DNA of 64,000 nt from Roseateles noduli (GTDB lineage Bacteria > Pseudomonadota > Gammaproteobacteria > Burkholderiales > Burkholderiaceae_C), in NCBI GenBank assembly GCA_002205125.1, contig NIOE01000006.1, positions 62,001 through 126,000 on the forward strand. Direction: 5' to 3'. Positions 37,445-46,314 of the stretch are shown in pieces. Positions within the stretch are counted from its first letter, which is position 1. Each line of letters begins with the position of its first letter. The notes below the pieces were generated by a model. It saw nothing but the letters and a program-made list of their open reading frames with translations, did not search any database and had not been told where the DNA came from. A program made the translations under genes and the position numbers.

Positions 37445-38431
37445 ATGCGTGTCGACAAGATGCTGACCGCGACGCTGGGAGCCGCGGCCGTGTTGCCTCA
37501 GGGCGTCTCCGCCAACAACGTGGGCCCAGCGAGCCAGGTGTCGCAAAGCGGATCGCAGAGCGGGCTGCCGAGCAACTCGCGCGTCGCGCTGTCCGGGGGT
37601 AGCCAGCCTGGACGCGTGAGTCTTTCGTCTCTCGGCCAACTGGGCCTGTCGGCCCATCGACCGGTCCAGCCCAACGCGCCTGCAGCGGTCGACTGCAACA
37701 CCGCTACCGGCGGTCAGGCCGCCGCGGCGTTCCAGCGCGACTTCGCGCCTCGACTGCAAGGTGCCCCGCTGGGCAGTGTCCTCGCGTCTCGTCAGGAGCT
37801 CGGCCTTCAGGCGCATGACTTCGCGATGGTCGACATTGGCGGCGAGGGTCAGAAGACGGCACCGGACGGCATGAAGAGCGGCAACCTGCACGCCATCAAC
37901 GTCAACGCGCAGTCGACGATTTCGTCGGGACCGATGAAGCTCCAGACCGCCGTGGGGGAGCCTGGTCTTGGGAAGGACGTCAATGGCGGCCGCATCCCCA
38001 ACCTCGTCAAGATCAACGAATGGCCTTTGCGCAGCGAGACTTCTGCCGAGGGCTTCGTCCCGCTGGCGAAAGGCTTCTCCAATCTCACGACGATGGAAGG
38101 CGCTCCCGTGTATGCCTATCACGTCGCGGAACTCGACCGGGTGACGTCGAGCAAGGGCTGGATCGCACTGACCGTCGACAAGGACTTCAAGCCGCAGATC
38201 GATCAGTTGGCGCAGGCCCGCAACGGCGGGGAGGCCTGGCATTTCCCTGGGAAATTGGAGACCGACAACGATCGATTCATCGTTGCGCCTGCGGGGCTGT
38301 CCGCCGAGGAGACCAAGGCGTTCAAGGTCAAGTTCGAAGCGGCCGGCCCGCACGAGATCCATGACGTCGCGAAGGCTATCTCGCAGGAGCTCGCGCGCAA
38401 GCCTGGAGGCGCGCCGCGCGACGAGCTCTGA
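37445..38431 (+). CDS. Unknown protein, candidate type III secreted effector
   Basis: 328 residues that I do not recognise. The first ~75 residues are rich in Ser, Gln, Asn and Gly with few acidic residues (SANNVGPASQVSQSGSQSG), the usual look of a type III secretion signal. A folded region follows (about residues 95-310) with a single Cys, motifs such as GGRIPNLVKINEWPLRSET and KGWIALTVDKDFKPQIDQL, and no membrane segment. A perfect PIP/hrpII-type promoter layout stands upstream. No secretion apparatus lies in the window. Functional class unknown; a periplasmic protein is an alternative, since the N-terminus has a weak hydrophobic start. Confidence 0.68.
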   Translation: MRVDKMLTATLGAAAVLPQGVSANNVGPASQVSQSGSQSGLPSNSRVALSGGSQPGRVSLSSLGQLGLSAHRPVQPNAPAAVDCNTATGGQAAAAFQRDFAPRLQGAPLGSVLASRQELGLQAHDFAMVDIGGEGQKTAPDGMKSGNLHAINVNAQSTISSGPMKLQTAVGEPGLGKDVNGGRIPNLVKINEWPLRSETSAEGFVPLAKGFSNLTTMEGAPVYAYHVAELDRVTSSKGWIALTVDKDFKPQIDQLAQARNGGEAWHFPGKLETDNDRFIVAPAGLSAEETKAFKVKFEAAGPHEIHDVAKAISQELARKPGGAPRDEL

Positions 38432-38465
38432 GCGCGCCTTCGGCGCCGAGTCGTGCGGCTATTGA

Positions 38466-38753
38466 GGGCGGTCGTCGCCGCAGCTCACCGTCGGAGTGCC
38501 CGATGTCGGACAGGTTTCGCCGTATCTTGCGGAGCACATCCGCGGCAACGTCGAGGCGTATGGCGTCACCCTGGCCCCGCTGCCCGCGGCGGCGTGGGAG
38601 ACCTCGGTCTGTGCCTGGCAGGGCGAGCACTGGGGCGCACCGATCGATCTCTGGTCGGTCGAGGAGGGTGCGATCGACCTCGTGCTTGAGATCCACGTCA
38701 GGGAGATCGGCGACCGGTTCGTCTTCCACGTGCACATGGTGTACGTGCCCTGA
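38466..38753 (+). pseudogene. DUF7668-like protein, probably 5'-truncated
   Basis: The frame is open from 38466 just after a stop; the only reasonable start is GTG 38496 (85 residues). The sequence YGVTLAPLPAAAWETSVCAW, then PIDLWSVEEGAIDLVLEIHV and the ending FHVHMVYVP resembles the C-terminal part of small DUF7668 proteins as I remember them. The ~30 or more residues normally before it are missing, so it is either a remnant or a shortened gene. It lies 64 bp after the effector candidate. Confidence 0.45.
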
Positions 38754-38771
38754 AGCAAGGGTCGGCGGTCG

Positions 38772-39062
38772 TCAGGTCGCTTGCTCACGCCGGCGCGGGA
38801 ACCGTTGGGAAACGTCGTCGGCCGTGACGCCGAAGAGGGCTGTGGACACGCCGAATCGCTTGGCTAGGCCCGCCACCTGCTTCCGGTTGATCGAGCGCTT
38901 GCGCGCAAGGATTGCCCTCACGACGGGCGGCTCGCCGAGTTCATTCTTGAGGTCCGACGGACGCAGGCCGTTGGCGTGCAGGAGGTGCCTCAACACCTCA
39001 GCCGGATGCGCGTTCTCGACGGCGGCATGGAAAGTTTCGTATGCCTGGACCCAGTCAGCCAC
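38772..39062 (-). CDS. HigA-like helix-turn-helix antitoxin, orphan
   Basis: 96 residues from a GTG start. EVLRHLLHANGLRPSDLKNE, then VVRAILARKRSINRKQVAGL and AKRFGVSTALFG is the HTH core of HigA-type antitoxins. The frame stays open 96 bases further upstream (to a stop at 39158-39156) with sequence that looks protein-like, yet no ATG is there, so the natural N-terminus may have been lost. No toxin gene is adjacent on either side. Probably a decayed or solitary antitoxin. Confidence 0.62.
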   Translation of the reverse strand: MADWVQAYETFHAAVENAHPAEVLRHLLHANGLRPSDLKNELGEPPVVRAILARKRSINRKQVAGLAKRFGVSTALFGVTADDVSQRFPRRREQAT

Positions 39063-39341
39063 GCAATCGAGCAGATCGAAGAGCGCGGGATGGGCATCTC
39101 TGTCGGCGCGGGCCCATCGATGGACGATTTCATCATTTTCCCTTGAACCAGTTTTCTAGCGGTTCGCTATTGAGAGCGGAGCTCTGTGGTCCGGGTCTTG
39201 GGACGGTTCGACAAGCACCCGAAAGCTCGACGCTCAACACCGCTGCCATGGCCTTGGTGCTGGCCTTGAACCCCTCCGCAGCACCATGCGGGTATCGCGC
39301 TTGCCACCGCATGACCATCCATCCATTGAGAAGGAATGTTC

Positions 39342-39740
39342 ATGCGACACCAACTCTTCCCCCGGAGTGCCCTCGTCGCGGCAGGCGTTCTCGCTGTCGC
39401 CGCGATGACCGGCTGTTCGACCAACAAGGTCGAGACCGCCTCCCAGCTCGGCGAGAGCCGCGGCGCCCTCGAGGCTGCGCAGACCAGCATCGGCGCCGGC
39501 GATTCGCCCGACCTGGTCGTGGCTCGCGCGCGTCTGGCTGAAGCCCAGGAAGCCCAGAAGAAGGGCGACCACGCGCTCGCACGCCGCAAGGCGGACGAGG
39601 CCGAAGCGGCCGCTGCACTGGCCCGCTCCAAGGCCGCACGCGATCGCTCGGAGAAGGCTTCCATGGAGCTCGACCGCAGCCTCTCGACCCTGCGCGAGGA
39701 ACTCAACCGAGGCCCGGCTCCCGCCGCGCCCGCCCGTTGA
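39342..39740 (+). CDS. DUF4398 lipoprotein
   Basis: 132 residues from ATG 39342 (AGAAGGA six bases upstream). The lipobox AAMTGC gives a lipid-anchored N-terminus. The rest is one long Ala/Arg/Glu helix (ARARLAEAQEAQKKGDHALA) of the DUF4398 type, with an Ala/Pro tail. Paired with the next gene, which repeats the same domain fused to OmpA, suggesting an envelope-spanning pair. Confidence 0.82.
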   Translation: MRHQLFPRSALVAAGVLAVAAMTGCSTNKVETASQLGESRGALEAAQTSIGAGDSPDLVVARARLAEAQEAQKKGDHALARRKADEAEAAAALARSKAARDRSEKASMELDRSLSTLREELNRGPAPAAPAR

Positions 39741-39772
39741 TCCATCAGCGACAGCCACTCTGAGGAGACACC

Positions 39773-40642
39773 ATGAATCGATACTGGAATATCGCTGGCG
39801 GACTCACGGCCCTGGCGCTGGCCGCCTGCTCGTCGGTCCCCCTTCCGAATGCCGGCCTGGATGCCGCCAAGCGCGACTACGCGCAGGCCACCAGCGATCC
39901 GAACACCAGCCGCTACGCCTCCGCTGAACTCTCGAAGGCCAAGGAATCGCTGGACCGCGCCGACTTCGCCTGGAGGGAACGCAAGGACCCGTCCGAGGTG
40001 GACAGCGCCTCCACGGTCGCCTCCCAGCGCGCTCAGACGGCGATGAACCTGGGTGCCGCGCGCGCCGCCGACGCAAAGGTCGAGCAGGCCGGGCTCGAGC
40101 GCGAGCGTCTGCGCGCGGAGGTCCGTACCCGTCAGGCCCAGGTCGCGCAGGGCCAGGCGCAGACCGCTCAAGGCCAGGCCGCCGCTGCAGAAGCTGCCGC
40201 GATCGCCGCCTCCGAGCGCGCCAACCGTCTGCAGCGCGAGCTCGCCGAGATCCAGGCCAAGCCGACGCCGCAAGGCCTGGTCGTCATGCTGCAGGACGTC
40301 CTGTTCGACACCGGCAAGGCCACGCTGAAGGAGGGCGCCTTCAGCCGCCTGGACACCTTGTCCTCGGCGCTGCGCAACCATCCGGAACGCCGCATCCTGA
40401 TCGAGGGCTTCACCGACAGCACCGGCGGCGCGCAGCTCAACCTCGAGTTGTCCCGAGCCCGCGCCGAGTCGGTCAGGGACGCGCTGGTGAAGCGCGGTGT
40501 CGACGCCGGCCGGATCGACGTCCGCGGCAACGGGGAAGCGCGCCCCGTGGCCTCCAACGACAACGCCGCCGGACGTCAGCAGAACCGTCGCGTGGAGATC
40601 GTGTTCTCCGACGAACGCGGCGCCTTCCCTGGCGCACGTTGA
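39773..40642 (+). CDS. OmpA-family lipoprotein with DUF4398 domain
   Basis: 289 residues. Lipobox ALAAC near residue 19, a DUF4398 helical region (about 25-85), a long coiled-coil stretch rich in Gln/Ala/Arg (about 85-160), then an OmpA C-terminal peptidoglycan-binding domain. That domain includes LFDTGKATLKEGAFSRLD and IEGFTDSTGGAQLNLELS, and the diagnostic NRRVEIVF ending. It would anchor the outer membrane to the cell wall. It starts 32 bp after the preceding lipoprotein with GAGGAG upstream. Confidence 0.9.
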   Translation: MNRYWNIAGGLTALALAACSSVPLPNAGLDAAKRDYAQATSDPNTSRYASAELSKAKESLDRADFAWRERKDPSEVDSASTVASQRAQTAMNLGAARAADAKVEQAGLERERLRAEVRTRQAQVAQGQAQTAQGQAAAAEAAAIAASERANRLQRELAEIQAKPTPQGLVVMLQDVLFDTGKATLKEGAFSRLDTLSSALRNHPERRILIEGFTDSTGGAQLNLELSRARAESVRDALVKRGVDAGRIDVRGNGEARPVASNDNAAGRQQNRRVEIVFSDERGAFPGAR

Positions 40643-40701
40643 AATCGGTAGGCGCACTGGCGGGATCGGGCGCCCCGGCGCCTGATTCCCGAAGCGAATC
40701 C

Positions 40702-40726
40702 TTGACCGTTTCGCGGTCAATGTTTC
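40702..40726 (+). terminator. Probable terminator of DUF4398 pair
   Basis: TTGACCG and CGGTCAA form a perfect 7-bp stem around TTTCG, followed by TGTTTCC. The short T tract is weak. Confidence 0.55.
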
Positions 40727-40770
40727 CTTCTGACCACAGCGTCCGAAAGCCGAAGCAGAAGCAGAAAGCA

Positions 40771-40794
40771 GAAAGCCCGCTTGCGCGGGCTTTC
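40771..40794 (-). terminator. Rho-independent terminator of cold-shock gene
   Basis: A perfect 10-bp stem GAAAGCCCGC/GCGGGCTTTC with a four-base loop lies 31 bp beyond the cold-shock gene stop on the minus strand. Confidence 0.8.
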
Positions 40795-40824
40795 CTGCGT
40801 GCGAGGCAGATCAGCGGAGGGGGT

Positions 40825-41130
40825 TCAAGCCGCAGCCGCCTGCTGTCCCGCGTGGGTGTCCGCCAGCAGCGGCATGCCCAGGGGCGCCGCCAGGGGCGCG
40901 TCCGAGGCGTCGCTGCCCTCGCCGTCGTCCAGCGGACGGATGTTCTGCGCCAGCTGCCCCTTGGGACCCTGCACCAGCTCGTAGCTCACCTTGCCGCCCT
41001 GCTTGAGCGTCCGGAAGCCGTCCATCTGAATGGCTGAGAAGTGCGCGAAAACGTCGCCTCCGCCTTGTTCGGGTTCAATAAAGCCAAACCCTTTGGCATC
41101 GTTGAACCACTTGACCGTGCCTGTTGCCAT
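40825..41130 (-). CDS. Cold-shock domain protein with disordered C-terminal tail
   Basis: RNA/DNA-binding CSP family, 101 residues from [13 protein letters not shown]1 (KGFGFIEP) and RNP2 (DVFAHFSA) are intact, and the domain ends around residue 66 ([11 protein letters not shown]). A further ~33 residues, acidic then Ala/Leu/Pro-rich, extend past the normal 67-70 residue CspA form. GAGAAGAAC precedes the ATG. Functions as an RNA chaperone in relatives. Confidence 0.92.
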   Translation of the reverse strand: MATGTVKWFNDAKGFGFIEPEQGGGDVFAHFSAIQMDGFRTLKQGGKVSYELVQGPKGQLAQNIRPLDDGEGSDASDAPLAAPLGMPLLADTHAGQQAAAA

Positions 41131-41251
41131 GTTCTTCTCCATCCCGGTGTCTTTCTCGCACCGGGGCGGATTCTCAAATCCGTGTCAAGTCAGTGTCAAT
41201 TGAGGAACTCCCCGGGGTAGGAAGGCGCGAAGGTGACAAACTCGGGGCATT

Positions 41252-41269
41252 GACAGGCGTAAGCCTGTC
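41252..41269. promoter_or_regulatory. Hairpin between cold-shock gene and clpS
   Basis: GACAGGC and GCCTGTC form a perfect stem around GTAA, within the 177-bp region between the divergent cold-shock and clpS starts. Function not evident; it may be part of the clpS promoter region, which also shows TATAGA at 41294-41299. Confidence 0.4.
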
Positions 41270-41307
41270 CCCATGTAGGGTGCTCCCGCTGTTTATAGAA
41301 TCGGTTC

Positions 41308-41676
41308 ATGCCATTGTTTGCCCAACAGCCCCCACCCGCGGGACCCCCGCCCGGCCCTCAGCCGCCGGGTCCGGAGGACGGTGGGAATTCCACCACGCTG
41401 GAGCGAGTCGCTCAGAAGACGGAGCCGCCGCGCCTTTACCAGGTGCTGATGCTCAACGATGACTTCACACCGATGGAGTTTGTGGTGATGGTCTTGCAGG
41501 AGTACTTCCGCCATGACCTGGATACGGCCACCCAGATCATGTTGAAGATCCATCACGACGGTCGCGGGGTCTGCGGTGTTTTCACCAAGGACGTCGCGGC
41601 CACCAAGGTCGAAATGGTGCTGGCGGCCGCACGGCGCGCCGGACACCCCCTGCAGTGCATTATGGAGGCCGCATGA
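41308..41676 (+). CDS. clpS: ATP-dependent Clp protease adaptor ClpS
   Basis: N-degron adaptor that hands proteins with bulky N-terminal residues to ClpAP; 122 residues. A Pro-rich flexible N-terminus ([19 protein letters not shown]) precedes the fold, with [17 protein letters not shown] holding the conserved Asn-Asp pair and later [13 protein letters not shown]. No Shine-Dalgarno is visible, and a TATAGA box ends eight bases before the ATG, so the mRNA may have almost no leader. Overlaps clpA (ATGA). Confidence 0.94.
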   Translation: MPLFAQQPPPAGPPPGPQPPGPEDGGNSTTLERVAQKTEPPRLYQVLMLNDDFTPMEFVVMVLQEYFRHDLDTATQIMLKIHHDGRGVCGVFTKDVAATKVEMVLAAARRAGHPLQCIMEAA

Positions 41677-43997
41677 TTGCGCAAGAGCTTGAAGTCAGCC
41701 TGCACATGGCGTTTGTCGAAGCGCGCCAGCAGCGCCACGAGTTCATCACCGTGGAACACCTGCTGATGGCGCTGCTGGACAACCCGTCCGCGGCGGAGGT
41801 GCTGCGCGCATGCGCAGCGAATATCGAGGACCTGCGCAAGTCGCTTGCCCAGTTCATCAAGGAGAACACGCCGACCGTGGGGGGCACCGACGAGGTGGAT
41901 ACCCAGCCCACGCTCGGCTTCCAGCGCGTGATCCAGCGCGCGATCATGCACGTCCAGTCGACCGGCAACGGCAAGAAGGAAGTGACCGGCGCCAACGTGC
42001 TGGTGGCGATCTTCGGCGAGAAGGACTCCCACGCCGTCTATTACCTGCACCAGCAGGGCGTGACGCGTCTGGACGTCGTCAACTTCATCGCCCACGGCAT
42101 CAAGAAGAGCGAGCCGCCCGAGCCCCCGAAGGGCCCGGAAGGCAACGGTGCCGAATCCGAGCGCGAAGAGGGCGAAGGCGGTCAGGGCCAGGGCGGCGGC
42201 AAGGGCAGCCCGCTCGAGCAGTTCACCCAGAACCTCAACCAGCTCGCCCGCGACGGCAAGATCGATCCGCTGATCGGCCGCGAGCTCGAGGTCGAGCGCG
42301 TGGTGCAGATCCTGTGCCGCCGCCGCAAGAACAACCCGCTGCTGGTCGGCGAGGCCGGCGTGGGCAAGACGGCGATCGCCGAAGGCCTGGCCTGGCGCAT
42401 CACCGAGGGCCAGGTGCCCGACGTGCTGGCCGAGGCGGTGGTCTATTCGCTGGACATGGGCGCGCTGCTGGCGGGCACCAAGTACCGCGGCGACTTCGAA
42501 CAGCGCCTCAAGGCGGTGATCAAGCAGCTGAAGGACCAGCCCGGCGCGATCCTCTTCATCGACGAGATCCACACCCTGATCGGCGCCGGCGCGGCGTCGG
42601 GCGGCACGCTGGACGCGAGCAACCTGCTCAAGCCCGCGCTGTCCTCCGGTCAGCTCAAGTGCATCGGCGCGACGACCTTCAGCGAGTACCGCGGCATCTT
42701 CGAGAAGGACGCGGCCCTGTCGCGGCGCTTCCAGAAGGTGGACGTGGTCGAGCCGACCGTCGACCAGACCGTCGAGATCCTCAAGGGCCTGAAGTCGCGC
42801 TTCGAGGAGCACCACAGCGTCAAGTACGCGCTGACCGCGCTGCAGGCGGCGGCGGAGCTCTCGGCCAAGTACATCAATGACCGTCACCTGCCCGACAAGG
42901 CGATCGACGTCATCGACGAAGCGGGAGCGGCCCAGCGCGTGCTCCCCAAGAGCAAGCAGAAGAAGACCATCACCCGCGCGGAAGTCGAGGACATCGTCGC
43001 CAAGATCGCGCGCATTCCGCCGGCTTCGGTGTCGTCGGACGATCGCGGCAAGCTCAAGAGCCTGGACCGCGACCTGAAGAGCGTCGTCTTCGGCCAGGAT
43101 CCGTCCATCGATGCGCTCGCCGCGGCCATCAAGATGGCGCGCTCGGGCCTGGGCAAGCCGGACAAGCCGATCGGCTCCTTCCTGTTCAGCGGCCCGACGG
43201 GCGTGGGCAAGACGGAAGTCGCCAAGCAGCTGGCCTACATCCTGGGCATCGAGCTGATCCGCTTCGACATGTCCGAGTACATGGAGCGTCACGCGGTCAG
43301 CCGCCTGATCGGCGCGCCTCCGGGCTACGTCGGTTTCGACCAGGGTGGTCTGCTGACCGAGGCGATCACGAAGAAGCCGCACGCGGTGCTGTTGCTCGAC
43401 GAGATCGAGAAGGCGCATCCGGACGTCTTCAACGTGCTGCTGCAGGTCATGGACCACGGCACGCTGACCGACAACAACGGACGCAAGGCCGACTTCCGCA
43501 ACGTGATCATCATCATGACCACGAACGCGGGCGCCGAGGCGATGAACAAGTCGACGATCGGTTTCACGACCAAGCGCGAGCAGGGCGACGAGATGGCCGA
43601 CATCAAGCGCCTGTTCACGCCGGAGTTCCGCAACCGTCTGGACGCAATCGTCAACTTCGGCGCGCTGAACGAGGACATCATCCTGCGGGTGGTCGACAAG
43701 TTCCTGCTGCAGCTCGAAAGCCAGCTGGCCGAGAAGAAAGTCGAGGTCACCTTCAGCGACGCGCTGCGCAAGCATCTGGCCGCCAAGGGCTTCGATCCGC
43801 AGATGGGTGCGCGCCCGATGCAGCGCCTCATCCAGGACACGATCCGTCGTGCCCTGGCCGACGAACTCCTGTTCGGTCGCCTGATCGATGGTGGCCGCCT
43901 CAGCGTGGACGTCGACGACAAGGGCGAGGTCCAGTTGGACATCACGCCCAACAAGAAGGACAACAAGCCCAAGTCCGAGCCGGCCACGGCTGACTGA
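41673..43997 (+). CDS. clpA: ATP-dependent Clp protease ATP-binding subunit ClpA
   Basis: Hexameric AAA+ unfoldase that feeds ClpP; 774 residues. An N-domain with two Clp repeats ([20 protein letters not shown]) and an acidic/Gly-rich linker (about 150-185) are followed by AAA module 1 (Walker [10 protein letters not shown], Walker [11 protein letters not shown]). AAA module 2 has [23 protein letters not shown]. The IGF-type ClpP-binding loop appears at STIGFTTKR. Starts by a four-base overlap with clpS. Confidence 0.96.
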   Translation: MIAQELEVSLHMAFVEARQQRHEFITVEHLLMALLDNPSAAEVLRACAANIEDLRKSLAQFIKENTPTVGGTDEVDTQPTLGFQRVIQRAIMHVQSTGNGKKEVTGANVLVAIFGEKDSHAVYYLHQQGVTRLDVVNFIAHGIKKSEPPEPPKGPEGNGAESEREEGEGGQGQGGGKGSPLEQFTQNLNQLARDGKIDPLIGRELEVERVVQILCRRRKNNPLLVGEAGVGKTAIAEGLAWRITEGQVPDVLAEAVVYSLDMGALLAGTKYRGDFEQRLKAVIKQLKDQPGAILFIDEIHTLIGAGAASGGTLDASNLLKPALSSGQLKCIGATTFSEYRGIFEKDAALSRRFQKVDVVEPTVDQTVEILKGLKSRFEEHHSVKYALTALQAAAELSAKYINDRHLPDKAIDVIDEAGAAQRVLPKSKQKKTITRAEVEDIVAKIARIPPASVSSDDRGKLKSLDRDLKSVVFGQDPSIDALAAAIKMARSGLGKPDKPIGSFLFSGPTGVGKTEVAKQLAYILGIELIRFDMSEYMERHAVSRLIGAPPGYVGFDQGGLLTEAITKKPHAVLLLDEIEKAHPDVFNVLLQVMDHGTLTDNNGRKADFRNVIIIMTTNAGAEAMNKSTIGFTTKREQGDEMADIKRLFTPEFRNRLDAIVNFGALNEDIILRVVDKFLLQLESQLAEKKVEVTFSDALRKHLAAKGFDPQMGARPMQRLIQDTIRRALADELLFGRLIDGGRLSVDVDDKGEVQLDITPNKKDNKPKSEPATAD

Positions 43998-44018
43998 CCT
44001 TCAGCAACGCCTGACCCC

Positions 44019-44043
44019 AAAGCCCGCTCACGCGGGCTTTTTC
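44019..44043 (+). terminator. Rho-independent terminator of clpSA
   Basis: AAAGCCCGC pairs with GCGGGCTTT around TCAC, followed by TTC, 21 bp after the clpA stop. Confidence 0.85.
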
Positions 44044-44067
44044 ATTGGTGCATCGCTCGATGTTTCG

Positions 44068-44176
44068 CATCGGGGGAGCCCGGGCCCCGTCTCCGCAGCT
44101 TAAGGAAGGAATTTGTCGGCCGGGGCGGCCGACAAAGGAGGGAGACGGAGGAGACGGGGCCCGGGCTTCCCCGATG
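44068..44176. repeat. Nested palindromic element between clpA and mtfA
   Basis: Outer arms 44068-44094 and 44150-44176 are complementary over 27 bases with one mismatch. An inner perfect 10-bp hairpin, 44112-44121 with 44127-44136 (TTTGTCGGCC), sits between them. The 109-bp structure is distinct from the clpA terminator just upstream and ends four bases before the mtfA stop. It looks like a REP/BIME- or MITE-like unit. Confidence 0.75.
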
Positions 44177-44180
44177 GCGC

Positions 44181-44975
44181 TCAGTCGTCGCGTGCCGGGT
44201 CTTGCCTGAAGAACCCGGCGAGCAGGCGGTACAGCCGCGGTTGCTCGGCGAGCAGCTCGCGCGGTGCGACGAAGAAGGCTTCGACCGCGACGGCGAAGAA
44301 CTCTTCGGGGGCTTCCGCGCCGTACGGATCGATGAGCGTGGCGACGCCCGCGTCGACCTGGTCGCAGAACCAGTGCCACTCGGCTTCCATCGTCGCGCCC
44401 CATTGCTGGCGCAGGGTGGGGTCGTCAATGGACGGCGCGCCGTCGGGCTCGCCGTCGCGCATGTCCAGCACGTGGGCGAACTCGTGGATCACCACGTTGT
44501 AGACGGAGTCGTGGCCCTCGACGCGATCGACGGCTTCGGGGGCGATCTCGCTCCAGGCGAGCATCAGCGGTCCGCCTTCCATCGCTTCGCCGGCGAGTGT
44601 CTCGTCGTACTCGTGGACGATGCCGTCCTCGTCCATGGTCTCGCGAGCGGCGACGACTTCGCCCTCGTGCATGACGATGCCGACGAAGCCGTCGTACCAG
44701 TCGAGGCCGAGGCGCAGCACCGGCAGGCAGGCTTGTGCGGCGACCGCCACCGCGACCTCGTCGGTGACCTCGAAGCCGTTGACGCCGTGGAATTCCTTGG
44801 CCGACAGGAACAGCGAACACAGCCGGCGCAGCTCGGTGCGATCGGCCTCGCTGCGGCGGGCGATGAAGGGGTACTGCGTGAGCGTGAGTTCCCAGATCGG
44901 ATCGGGGATCGCGAACTGGTCGAGCAGCTTGCGCTCGCGATGCGCGCGCCAGCGTTGGAGCAGTCCGCCGATCAT
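44181..44975 (-). CDS. mtfA: MtfA-like zinc peptidase (M90 family)
   Basis: Cytoplasmic zinc metallopeptidase; in E. coli MtfA binds the glucose repressor Mlc. 264 residues. The zinc site HEFAHVLD with a downstream Glu-rich helix (EEFFAVAVEAFF) is intact, and LPVLRLGLDWYDGFVGIVMH is family-typical. The start ATG at 44975 overlaps the lpxH stop (ATGA). A relative of Mlc is not in the window, so the target here is unknown. Confidence 0.9.
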   Translation of the reverse strand: MIGGLLQRWRAHRERKLLDQFAIPDPIWELTLTQYPFIARRSEADRTELRRLCSLFLSAKEFHGVNGFEVTDEVAVAVAAQACLPVLRLGLDWYDGFVGIVMHEGEVVAARETMDEDGIVHEYDETLAGEAMEGGPLMLAWSEIAPEAVDRVEGHDSVYNVVIHEFAHVLDMRDGEPDGAPSIDDPTLRQQWGATMEAEWHWFCDQVDAGVATLIDPYGAEAPEEFFAVAVEAFFVAPRELLAEQPRLYRLLAGFFRQDPARDD

Positions 44976-45802
44976 GCGCCCAGGGCGACCTCGGTCGCCG
45001 AAGTCATCGGGGCGATGCGACGCAGTCCTTCGGCATCGAGCACCAGCACGTCGCCGCGGCCCGGGCCGTGGTCGTAGTCCCAGTCGGACAGCACGGCGCG
45101 CGTGAGCCCGTTGCCGAGATCGTGCAGCGCCGGCCGGTGTGTGTGGCCATGGATCAGCGTGTCGCAGCCCGACGCGCCCAGCCAGGAACGCGCCGCGTCG
45201 TCGTCGACGTCCGCCCACGTGGACGGATCGGTCTGATGCAGGCGGCTCTTCGCCCGCAGGTGGCGCGCCAGCGCCCGCCGCGCGAACAGCGGCATCGCCC
45301 GCAATGCCGCGAGCACCGGAGGCCGGCGCACGATCTCGCGCGCCTTCAGATACCCGACATCACCGAGGCAAAGCTGATCGCCATGGCTCAACAGCCACGA
45401 TCGTCCGAAGGCCTCCAGCCGCGTCGGATCGTTGAGCAGCCGCATGCCGGCATCCATCGCCATCGGCTCGCCGAGCACGAAATCGCGGTTGCCATGCATG
45501 AAGAAGAGGGTCTTGCGCGAGGCGGTCTCGCGCAGCACGTCGAGCGCGAACTGCTCGAAGGTGCCGGCCTGCCAGCGCGCGTCGTCGCCGATCCAGGCCT
45601 CGAAGATGTCGCCGAGCAGGAAGACCGCGTCGGCCGGCGTTGCCGCCAGGTGGGCGCGGAATCGCGCCAGCGTCGCCGGCATGTCCGGCGACAGGTGCAG
45701 GTCGGAGAGCAGGTCGATCCGCCGCCAGCCTGCCGCCGCCCGCAGCGGTGCCAGGGGCACCACCGCGCGGGGCAATGGATAGGCGGCGGACCCGGGACTC
45801 AC
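44972..45802 (-). CDS. lpxH: UDP-2,3-diacylglucosamine diphosphatase
   Basis: Lipid A pathway pyrophosphatase of the calcineurin-like family; 276 residues from a GTG start that overlaps the ppiB stop (GTGA). Metal motifs are visible: [41 protein letters not shown] and HGHTHRPA. The N-terminus carries ~25 extra residues before the first motif compared with E. coli. Confidence 0.94.
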   Translation of the reverse strand: MSPGSAAYPLPRAVVPLAPLRAAAGWRRIDLLSDLHLSPDMPATLARFRAHLAATPADAVFLLGDIFEAWIGDDARWQAGTFEQFALDVLRETASRKTLFFMHGNRDFVLGEPMAMDAGMRLLNDPTRLEAFGRSWLLSHGDQLCLGDVGYLKAREIVRRPPVLAALRAMPLFARRALARHLRAKSRLHQTDPSTWADVDDDAARSWLGASGCDTLIHGHTHRPALHDLGNGLTRAVLSDWDYDHGPGRGDVLVLDAEGLRRIAPMTSATEVALGA

Positions 45803-46302
45803 TCGACCGCGACAGCGCGCTCGATGATCACCGGATCGACCGGCACGTCGTCATGGAAGCCCGAGCGGCTGGTCTTGACCTTCTCGATCTTGTCCACGAC
45901 GTCCTGGCCGCCCACGACCTTGCCGAACACCGCGTAGCCCCAGCCCGACGGGCTTTCGCTCTTGAAGTTCAGGAAGTCGTTGTCGACCGTGTTGATGAAG
46001 AACTGGGCGCTGGCCGAATGCGGCGCGTTCGTGCGCGCCATCGCCAGCGTGTACTTGTCGTTCTTCAGGCCGTTGTTGGCCTCGTTCTGGATCGGCGCGT
46101 CGGCCGGCTTCTGCTTCATGCCTTCCTCGAAACCACCGCCCTGGGCCATGAAGCCCTTGATGACGCGGTGGAAGATGGTGCCGTCGTAGTGGCCCTTGGC
46201 GACGTAGGCGAGGAAGTTCTCGACGCTCTTGGGGGCCTTCGCGTCATCCAGCTCCACGGTGATCAGGCCGTGGTTGGTGTGCAGTTCAACTTTCTTGGTC
46301 AT
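45799..46302 (-). CDS. ppiB: Peptidyl-prolyl cis-trans isomerase, cytoplasmic cyclophilin
   Basis: Catalyses proline isomerisation during folding; 167 residues with no signal peptide. Cyclophilin signature segments are [20 protein letters not shown], then [20 protein letters not shown] and [20 protein letters not shown]. It lies 12 bp after the exported cyclophilin gene, a tandem pair by duplication. Confidence 0.95.
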   Translation of the reverse strand: MTKKVELHTNHGLITVELDDAKAPKSVENFLAYVAKGHYDGTIFHRVIKGFMAQGGGFEEGMKQKPADAPIQNEANNGLKNDKYTLAMARTNAPHSASAQFFINTVDNDFLNFKSESPSGWGYAVFGKVVGGQDVVDKIEKVKTSRSGFHDDVPVDPVIIERAVAVE

Positions 46303-46314
46303 GTCTGGAACTCC

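Noticed and set aside
38503-39159. 218-codon plus-strand ORF
   Set aside because: Arg/Ser-rich shadow crossing the DUF7668-like fragment and the antisense HTH gene; no motif.
41250-41255. TTGACA as -35 box of clpS
   Set aside because: Perfect hexamer, but no acceptable -10 at 16-18 bases, and the TATAGA near clpS is 38 bases away.
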